From Phycisphaerales bacterium (GTDB taxonomy: Bacteria; Planctomycetota; Phycisphaerae; Tepidisphaerales; Tepidisphaeraceae): DNA of 37,253 nt. The first letter of the stretch is position 1, and every line of letters begins with the position of its first letter. Position numbers and translations under genes: made by a program. The notes beneath the pieces were generated by a model. It ran no database searches and was not told where the DNA came from. It was given only the letters and a program-made list of their open reading frames with translations. Shown piece after piece: positions 31,644 to 37,253 of this stretch. The stretch lies in NCBI GenBank assembly GCA_028291615.1, contig JAQGHM010000303.1, positions 1 through 37,253 of the forward strand. Direction: 5' to 3'.

Positions 31644-32552
31644 TCACTCCCGGAGGCGGAGGCAGTATAAGGCGTCGCCGAGGAGGATGGAAGTCACACC
31701 GGAGGCCGTCGATCCACCCGCGCCGGCGAGCGTGGTGGCGGTGTGCAGCAGTTGGTCGGCGAGCGGGTGCGTTGCGGGATTGGCGATGAACGCGGACAAG
31801 CCCCATGGCTGATTGGTGGCGTGGTCCGGCTGGGTTTCGGCTTGGTGGAACTCGGCGTTGCGCGCGACTGCCGCGGTGGCGGCGGCGTCGCCGCACTGGA
31901 TGGCATAACTGGAGATCGCGTGGAGCAGGACCAACTCGTGGTACCAGTGGGTTTCGGGATTGTCGCCCGGGCCAGCGGCGAGGAAGGGGCCGCGGGGGAG
32001 TTGACGGTGCGCGAATTGGTCGAAGGTCGCGGCGGCGAGAACGCGCCATGACGTGTCGTCGTAGACGATCGCGCCAATGTGGAGGGCGAGCGCGTTCCAC
32101 GCGGCGTCGGTTGCCGCCGCGCCCCACGCCGCCGGAAGGGATGCGGCGGGGTCGGCGGGCCACTCGACCTGCGAGAGTTGCTCCGCAATTAATTCTGCCC
32201 ACGGACGCAGGCCCGGCTTCCAAGCTGCTTGATCGTCAGTGGCAATACGCAGGGCTTGGAGGGCGGCATAGACCAGCAGCCCACGATAGGCAGGCCGGTG
32301 GTGCCCGCGCTGATCGACGACTGTATATGAACTCGGCTCGTGCGATTCCGGTCGCAGGAGCCGTCCAATCCAAGGTTGCACCGCGGATGCCCCTGCGCCG
32401 GTCAGCAAAGCGGGGAAGACGACCCCGCGCTCAACCTGAATTGTCTCGTCAGTCTCAGCCTGCGGATCAAACGTCGGCGGCGACGCCGCCAGCGCCGCTT
32501 CGATCAGCATCGCGTAGCGGGTCACTTCGTCTGCGGCGGGTGGAGGAGTCAT
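31644..32552 (-). CDS. unknown protein, predicted all-alpha (alpha/alpha-barrel-like)
   Basis: 302 residues from ATG 32552. The sequence is rich in Ala, Trp and His and looks helical throughout. Notable phrases are VERGVVFPALLTG, YRGLLVYAALQALR, WAELIAEQLSQVEWP, ETHWYHELVLLHAISSYA and the C-terminal ILLGDALYCLRLRE. No signal peptide or TM is evident. The repeated helix pattern is reminiscent of six-hairpin (alpha/alpha)6 proteins, but I cannot assign a family. An 11-codon upstream extension is possible. It lies 33 bases after the zinc-ribbon gene and nine before the Trm112-like gene. Cytosolic function unknown. Confidence 0.68.
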   Translation of the reverse strand: MTPPPAADEVTRYAMLIEAALAASPPTFDPQAETDETIQVERGVVFPALLTGAGASAVQPWIGRLLRPESHEPSSYTVVDQRGHHRPAYRGLLVYAALQALRIATDDQAAWKPGLRPWAELIAEQLSQVEWPADPAASLPAAWGAAATDAAWNALALHIGAIVYDDTSWRVLAAATFDQFAHRQLPRGPFLAAGPGDNPETHWYHELVLLHAISSYAIQCGDAAATAAVARNAEFHQAETQPDHATNQPWGLSAFIANPATHPLADQLLHTATTLAGAGGSTASGVTSILLGDALYCLRLRE

Positions 32553-32585
32553 GCCGCGGTGAAGTCTAGCAGTTCTACCCCGCAA

Positions 32586-33767
32586 CTAGCGAAGCGAGCG
32601 TCCGGTGCCGGTGATCTCAGTCAGTTCGATCGTATGAAAGATCGTGGGGCTTAATTGCGTCCCTACGCCCAGCGGGGCGTCGACCTTCCAATCTTTGGCG
32701 GACATGTCCGAGCCGTCGGTGTCGTAGCGGGTGATCAGGTTTCCATCCAGCCACGCTTCGATGAATGTTTTGCGCACCTTGACGACGGAGGTATGGCGCT
32801 GGCCGTTGGTGGTGGAGAGGTTGCGGACGCCGGTGGCGTTTTTGTCGGCGGACTGGTTGTTGATCTGCTGGAATCCGGAGACGGTTCCCTTCCACCCGAA
32901 GAGGACCAGGCAGCAGGGGTTCTGGTGGGTGAAGATCTGGGTCATGCAGTTGTCGCCGGCGGAGCGGGTGAAGTCGACGCGGAAGTCGTATTCTTCGGGG
33001 GGTTGGTAGGCAATGTTGATGCGGGCATGATGGGTGGCGTCGCTGGAGAGTTGCGGGGCGAACTCGCCGGTGTTGAGCTTCCAGACGCCGGCCATGGTAT
33101 CAACGGCGGGATCGATGAGCTTAAGGAGGTTGACTGTGCGCAACGCGGCAGGCGCGACCACGACCGGCGGTTCGGCCGAGATTGAAGCGGATGCCACCGT
33201 TGCGGGCGAAAGCGCCGGCGCAGTCACAGGGGATGGCGACGGAGACGGCGTCGCGGACGCAACCGTTGGCGGATTAGCGGGTGATCGGGTGGGCGGACCG
33301 GGTCGATTCATTATCACGATGACGGCGACGACGACCGCGACCGCGACGCCTCCAACCGCAGCCCACAGCCGCACCGAGGGGCGCGACGCGAGCGCCTGCG
33401 CCGGTGCGGGCGTGGCGGGATCGGCAATGACGCCATCCGCCGCGGTCATTCGGTTGCGGCCCGACGCGTTGCGGATGCCGGGCGTAGATGGCGACGGGCC
33501 GGGTTCGGGATCGGGAACCCAGGCAGACGACGAGGCGACCAAAGCCATCGCTTCTTCGGGACCGGCCGGTCGGGAGGACGGCCGACTTGAGGCGGTGGTG
33601 GTGGATCGCGGCCGGGTGGCGCTGCTATGAGGCTGGGGAGAAGGCACTGCGCGCAGGTCTGGGACGAGCAGTGCGCCGCAGGTCGGGCATTTGGGCGTGC
33701 GGGTGGGCTCCTTCTTGGAGCGGTAGGACTGAGCACAGGTGACGCACTTCCATGAATGAGACGTCAT
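32586..33767 (-). CDS. zinc-ribbon, single-TM protein with LamG/DUF1080-like C-domain
   Basis: 393 residues with a strong AAGGAG ribosome site. The N-terminus is a zinc ribbon with C8, C11, C27 and C30 (CVTC and CPTC). A disordered Ser/Pro/Thr linker (about 40-130) leads to one TM helix (about 132-153, RLWAAVGGVAVAVVVAVIV). A second Pro/Ser-rich linker precedes a beta-rich extracytoplasmic domain (about 213-393) with YDFRVDFTRSAGDNCMTQIF, HTSVVKVRKTFIEAWLDG and GVGTQLSPTIFHTIEL, which resembles the jelly-roll of DUF1080/LamG carbohydrate-binding or hydrolase-like domains. It may sense or bind a glycan outside while its zinc ribbon contacts a cytoplasmic partner (inference). The upstream gap is a structured element. 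Confidence 0.8.
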   Translation of the reverse strand: MTSHSWKCVTCAQSYRSKKEPTRTPKCPTCGALLVPDLRAVPSPQPHSSATRPRSTTTASSRPSSRPAGPEEAMALVASSSAWVPDPEPGPSPSTPGIRNASGRNRMTAADGVIADPATPAPAQALASRPSVRLWAAVGGVAVAVVVAVIVIMNRPGPPTRSPANPPTVASATPSPSPSPVTAPALSPATVASASISAEPPVVVAPAALRTVNLLKLIDPAVDTMAGVWKLNTGEFAPQLSSDATHHARINIAYQPPEEYDFRVDFTRSAGDNCMTQIFTHQNPCCLVLFGWKGTVSGFQQINNQSADKNATGVRNLSTTNGQRHTSVVKVRKTFIEAWLDGNLITRYDTDGSDMSAKDWKVDAPLGVGTQLSPTIFHTIELTEITGTGRSLR

Positions 33768-33781
33768 GGACGGGCTCCTTC

Positions 33782-33911
33782 AATGACGGGCAGCCGCTGA
33801 GAAGGGTCGTGGGCGACTTGGTTGACCGCAGCGGCTGCTAAACGACTTACGAGACGAATCGATTTGCAGTTCTAAATTAGCCGCCTCGCGCATTGATAGC
33901 AACCCGTCATT
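33782..33911 (-). promoter_or_regulatory. nested inverted repeats filling an intercistronic gap (structured leader candidate)
   Basis: Read on the minus strand, AATGACGGG (33911-33903) and CCCGTCATT (33790-33782) are a perfect 9-bp outer pair. Inside, GCAGCCGCTG (33838-33829) and CAGCGGCTGC (33799-33790) make a perfect 10-bp stem around a small GTCG/CGAC hairpin. The outer stem ends next to GAAGGAG, the ribosome site of the zinc-ribbon gene. The layout resembles a riboswitch-type leader; the outer and inner stems share one base. Confidence 0.5.
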
Positions 33912-36485
33912 TCATCGGCGGATGAGCTCATACCAGAGGGTGGGGGAGTCGCCGAGGATGAGGGTTCGGGCGGTAGTGGAGAACTCTTTGAGCGGTTTAC
34001 CCGCGCCGTCGAGCGGGCGGACGGTGTAGTCGTGCGGGAGGTGGAGGGTGGCATGGACGACCTCGATGCGCGGCGGAGCCTTGCCCCAGTTGTTGCCGAG
34101 CGTGGTACGCTTATCGTTCCATTGCTGGCCGGGGTTTTCGCACCGGGCGGTGGCGCAGAGGAGGAGTCGGTCGGCGTCGGCGAGCGACTTGGTGGGGTCT
34201 GCGGGGATCAGGATGAGCGAGGCAAAGGGGGTTTCCAGTTTTTCGATCTGGATGTCGCCGAGCGGGATGGGGAGGGGGCCGGCGGCGAAGCCGACGAAGA
34301 TGGCGGCGTGGCGGTCGGCGAGGGTGAAGCGGCCGGTGCCGGGGGTGGTGGCGGTCCAGTGGATGCGGTCTTCGTCCGGCCCGATGGTGAATCGAACGTG
34401 TGATGGATCAATGCACTCCAAGCGCCGGGTCAGGGCGACTTGCCAGGTTAGACCGGCGCTGGTGGCGAACTTCCACATGTCGTGATAGCTGACGCCGGCA
34501 TTGGGCAGGATGGCGGTGCGATCGAGCCTGAGCGAGGAACTCAGGCTAGCCTCCGGCACGCTTTCGCTGGTGAAGATGCGCGCGGCCAGTGGCATCGCGG
34601 CCATTTTCGGCCAGTTGCCTTCGATGTCGAAGAAGCTGCCGGTGTGGTCCTTTTCGAACTGATTGTTGTGGCTGTAGGCGAAGAGGAAGACAGCATCCCA
34701 ATCCTGCAGGGCGGCATAAGTGGCAATCAGCGGGATGCACTCCGCCTGCCATTCGTTGGGTGCGCTATGGTTGTATTCGGTGACGGTTAAGGGCTTGCCG
34801 GCGACGCGGGTGGCGGCTAGGCCCCAGAGCGGCGAGCTGGCGGGGTTGTCGATCATCGGCTGGTTCTTGATGGTCCAATTGGTGGCGCTCCAGGAGCGGC
34901 CGGGGAATTGCGGGTGATCCCAGTAGGCGTGGGCGTCTACGAAATCCATCTTCGATTGGCTCAGGGTGCCAAGGGGCCCCAGGCCGATCGTGCCGGTGAC
35001 CGGGGCCTGAAGCTTGAGGTCGTCGCGAAGGTAGTTTTTGAAATCGACGAAGTATTTCTCATCGGTCTGCTGGAGGAAGTCGTACCAGTCGGCGCGGCGG
35101 GCGGGAGTCCAGGAACTGCCGGGGCGGTAGCGGTTGACGGTGCCTTTCGCAGCGCTTTCGTTCAGGGCGTCGAGACCGGTTTGGCCGCCGGTCTGGAGCG
35201 TGATGTGGCCGAGGTAGATCGTGCCAACTTCTGCGCCCAGCGCGAAGGAGATCCGTGCGTTGTCGTCATCAGCCGTTGCGACGAAGCCGTAGTACTGGTC
35301 CGTATCGTCTGGGTAGAGCTTGACGGGCGTGGCAAGCCCGAGATTTTGCCACGGTTCGTGGGCCTGGCCGATGCTGGCGGTGATTTGTTTGGGCCCGTCG
35401 GTGCGGGCGCGGAAGCTGAGCGTGTAGAACTGGCCTTTCTTCAGCTTTAGACCGGCCTGGCTGAACTGAAGATGCCAACTCGTGCCGTCAACGGCGCTGA
35501 CCTTGATCTGCGCCAGCGGGATGTGATCCGAGGGGACGCGCGTGAGCGCCATCTTCGCGGTGCCGTGCTGCTCGATGGTGTAGGGGCTGCCGTTCTGATT
35601 GAGGGAGGCGAGGCCTGGGTCGCGAACGAGGTTGGGGCCGCGCGGTTCTGCGCCGGTGTTCCAGACGGCGGCGAGCGATTGTTGCGTCGTATACTTTTTA
35701 ACGAGCCATTCATTCCAGAGCTTTTGCAGGATGCCGGCGTATGGTTCGGGAAGATTCGCCAGGCCCGCTTCGCCGCTCCAGAGGAAGAGCGTGTTCTCGT
35801 TGTTGATCTCGACCATGCAGACGGCGGGCTCGGACGTGTAAGGCTGGCCCGTGTACTTGTTGACGTGGGCGAGCAGATCCTTCGCATATTGCTTTTCGGC
35901 AGCGATCAGGTCGGGATGAAAGAGGTCGATCAGCTTGTCGTACGACTCGGTGAGCTTGTCGGCGTTGGGCCACTTGTGCGACTTGGCGTAGGCACGGGAG
36001 ACGTGGAGATTGATGTTGGAGTAGACGCCTTGCTTCTTGAATGCGGCGATCAGGTAATCCAGGCGATCAAGCGCTTCGGGCGAGAGCGTTTCCAACTTTT
36101 CGTCGGCGAAGATCCCGCCGGGGAACTTCTGCATGTCCATGTGGTGGAAGCGGACGGCGTTGACGCCAAACCGTGCGAGGCGGACGGCGACCTGGTCGGC
36201 TTGATCGTGCGTGGGGAAGCAGGCGGAGAAGGCGAAGTTAACGCCCCAGAAGCGGATGCGTTTTTCGCCGGTGTAGAAGTGACCGCCTTTGACGGTGACG
36301 GGGCCGAGACGACCGGCGGGTTTGTCGAGCAGCGCTTCGGCGGCGAACGCGCCGGGGGCATCGGGTGCGAAGGAGAAGGGAAAATCCACAAGATCTTTAG
36401 ACGGCGCGGGGAGTTGGGCGGCTGCGGAAAGGGTGACGAGCGAAAACAGTGAGCTGAGAAGGAAGACGAGCGGCGGGCGGTTCAT
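33912..36485 (-). CDS. exported clan-A glycoside hydrolase (GH5-like) with inserted CBM-like domain
   Basis: 857 residues with a signal peptide (MNRPPLVFLLSSLFSLVTLS, cleavage near AAAQ). Residues about 70-285 begin a (beta/alpha)8 barrel: IRFWGVNFAFSA, VNAVRFHHMDM, and MVEINNENTLFLW, whose NNE places the acid/base Glu at E230. The predicted nucleophile is E570 in LTVTEYNHSAPNEW. Between them, residues about 285-432 form a CBM4/9-like beta-sandwich (LSFRARTDGPKQITASIG) inserted in the barrel. The last 200 residues are beta-rich accessory domains. Clan-A enzymes of this shape cleave beta-linked polysaccharides; the substrate cannot be told. It starts the seven-gene minus-strand run and is divergent from the M16 peptidase gene. 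Confidence 0.87.
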   Translation of the reverse strand: MNRPPLVFLLSSLFSLVTLSAAAQLPAPSKDLVDFPFSFAPDAPGAFAAEALLDKPAGRLGPVTVKGGHFYTGEKRIRFWGVNFAFSACFPTHDQADQVAVRLARFGVNAVRFHHMDMQKFPGGIFADEKLETLSPEALDRLDYLIAAFKKQGVYSNINLHVSRAYAKSHKWPNADKLTESYDKLIDLFHPDLIAAEKQYAKDLLAHVNKYTGQPYTSEPAVCMVEINNENTLFLWSGEAGLANLPEPYAGILQKLWNEWLVKKYTTQQSLAAVWNTGAEPRGPNLVRDPGLASLNQNGSPYTIEQHGTAKMALTRVPSDHIPLAQIKVSAVDGTSWHLQFSQAGLKLKKGQFYTLSFRARTDGPKQITASIGQAHEPWQNLGLATPVKLYPDDTDQYYGFVATADDDNARISFALGAEVGTIYLGHITLQTGGQTGLDALNESAAKGTVNRYRPGSSWTPARRADWYDFLQQTDEKYFVDFKNYLRDDLKLQAPVTGTIGLGPLGTLSQSKMDFVDAHAYWDHPQFPGRSWSATNWTIKNQPMIDNPASSPLWGLAATRVAGKPLTVTEYNHSAPNEWQAECIPLIATYAALQDWDAVFLFAYSHNNQFEKDHTGSFFDIEGNWPKMAAMPLAARIFTSESVPEASLSSSLRLDRTAILPNAGVSYHDMWKFATSAGLTWQVALTRRLECIDPSHVRFTIGPDEDRIHWTATTPGTGRFTLADRHAAIFVGFAAGPLPIPLGDIQIEKLETPFASLILIPADPTKSLADADRLLLCATARCENPGQQWNDKRTTLGNNWGKAPPRIEVVHATLHLPHDYTVRPLDGAGKPLKEFSTTARTLILGDSPTLWYELIRR

Positions 36486-36599
36486 GGCGTGCCTGGTTGG
36501 AGTTGTGTTCGTTGTATCACGCGCAACAGCAGACGAGAAGTCAGCCTTTTTTCACGCAGCGCTTAACGCCGCCGCCAGCCGGGGGTATCCTCCGCGGCC

Positions 36600-37253
36600 A
36601 TGGTCACGCCCAATTCACGTTCCGTGCCCGTTGTTCTGATTGCGATGGCGCTTACCCTCGCCTCCTGCCGCACCGACCGCGCGGAGATTCCCGGCACGCC
36701 GCAGGGTTCGTCCGCCGCAACCCTCGCCGCTGACACCGCACCCGCCGCCGGCCCCGATGAGATGCTCCGCCCCGCCGACGCGTCACTCGCCTACGGCGCC
36801 GAGGCCTACCGCCTCATCTCCCAGCCCGACGAGATCGTCTCCGTCCTTAAGAACGGCCTCACCGTCATCACCAAGCGCGTCCCCTCCCCGGTCGTCAGCG
36901 TGCGCGGCTACGTCTTCGCCGGCGGCGTCTACGAGGCGCAGTGGCTCGGCGGTGGGCTCTCGCATCTGCTTGAACACCTCGTCGCCGGCGGGTCCAACGA
37001 GCGCCGCACCGAGGAGCAGAACCGCAACCTCCTCCAGGAGATCGGCAACAACTCCAACGCCTACACCTACCCCGATCGCACAGCGTTTTTTGTCAACACG
37101 ACCGCCGACAACGCCACCAAAGCCGTCGACCTCGTCACCGGCTGGATGTTGGGCGCGAAGATCACGCGGCCGGAATACGCGCGGGAATACATGGTCGTGC
37201 AGCGTGAACTCGAAAAGGATAAGGGCGTAGCCGACTGGGTCTTCTACGATCTG
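36600..37253 (+). CDS. M16 zinc-peptidase lipoprotein (partial, runs off the right edge)
   Basis: 218 codons are visible from ATG 36600 with no stop. Hydrophobic start with lipobox LTLASC (Cys at residue 23), so probably a lipoprotein. The M16 core begins near residue 75 (DEIVSVLKNGLTVITKRV). The inverted zinc motif HLLEH (122-126) supplies two His ligands and the catalytic Glu, and the third ligand is probably E203 in VVQRELEKDKG. RTAFFVNT is typical of the family's substrate strand. These peptidases degrade small peptides or act in envelope quality control. The ribosome site is not clear; a GGGGG run lies about 15 bases upstream. Confidence 0.88.
   Translation, partial: MVTPNSRSVPVVLIAMALTLASCRTDRAEIPGTPQGSSAATLAADTAPAAGPDEMLRPADASLAYGAEAYRLISQPDEIVSVLKNGLTVITKRVPSPVVSVRGYVFAGGVYEAQWLGGGLSHLLEHLVAGGSNERRTEEQNRNLLQEIGNNSNAYTYPDRTAFFVNTTADNATKAVDLVTGWMLGAKITRPEYAREYMVVQRELEKDKGVADWVFYDL

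Overview
The window is a GC-rich bacterial chromosome segment. Its gene style points to the Planctomycetota, most likely a Phycisphaerae/Tepidisphaerales-like lineage; this is an inference from gene content, not a database result. Supporting signs are an ECF-type sigma factor fused to a membrane-anchored extension, a 1,667-residue exported PQQ-propeller/TPR protein, paired secretin-like periplasmic proteins, a zinc-ribbon/TM/LamG-like protein, a bacterial deoxyhypusine-synthase homologue and a dnaA gene with no dnaN beside it. I see no rRNA, tRNA, CRISPR array, insertion sequence or prophage.

Layout. 1-709 (-) is the N-terminal part of a TPR/SPOR lipoprotein. 799-2265 (+) is an acyl-CoA synthetase. 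7042-2291 (-) is a tight operon: precorrin-2 dehydrogenase, HemX/CcsA-like membrane protein, glutamyl-tRNA reductase (hemA) and a GT39-like membrane glycosyltransferase. 7133-8044 (+) is methylthioadenosine phosphorylase (mtnP). 8140-13143 (+) is the giant exported propeller protein. 13267-14381 (+) holds a NifU-type Fe-S scaffold, a small membrane protein and tadA. 14461-20138 (+) is a compact four-gene unit: an exported WD40-like protein, a sigma factor-TM-ankyrin fusion and two paralogous secretin-like proteins. 20145-21446 (-) is RNase D. 21785-22617 (+) holds a stand-alone receiver and a small unknown protein. 22639-23742 (-) is the deoxyhypusine-synthase homologue, divergent from a type-4 uracil-DNA glycosylase (23974-24846, +). 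dnaA (25135-26511, +) and mgtE (27043-28494, +) follow, separated by about 530 bases of repeat-rich non-coding DNA. 36485-29002 (-) is a seven-gene run: a clan-A glycoside hydrolase, zinc-ribbon/LamG-like protein, unknown protein, Trm112-like protein, small membrane protein, sugar-dehydrogenase-like lipoprotein and small lipoprotein. 36600-37253 (+) is the start of an M16 peptidase lipoprotein.

How the genes may work together. The hem cluster covers the entry step to tetrapyrroles and the siroheme branch. mtnP and the deoxyhypusine-synthase homologue both touch polyamine metabolism. The 14.5-20.1 kb unit looks like a membrane-tethered transcription factor encoded with exported repeat proteins.

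Most promising signals outside ordinary genes: (1) a near-perfect sigma-54 promoter at 28679-28663 (-) followed 142 nt later by a textbook intrinsic terminator with no good gene between them, a candidate sigma-54-dependent small RNA with CCUCC motifs; (2) three consecutive triplets of 10-bp tandem repeats, each in an A-B-A pattern, just downstream of dnaA; (3) a 16-bp inverted repeat closing a 76-nt structured element between the deoxyhypusine-synthase homologue and the DNA glycosylase; (4) a riboswitch-like nested fold filling the gap upstream of the zinc-ribbon gene; and (5) the sigma factor-ankyrin operon.
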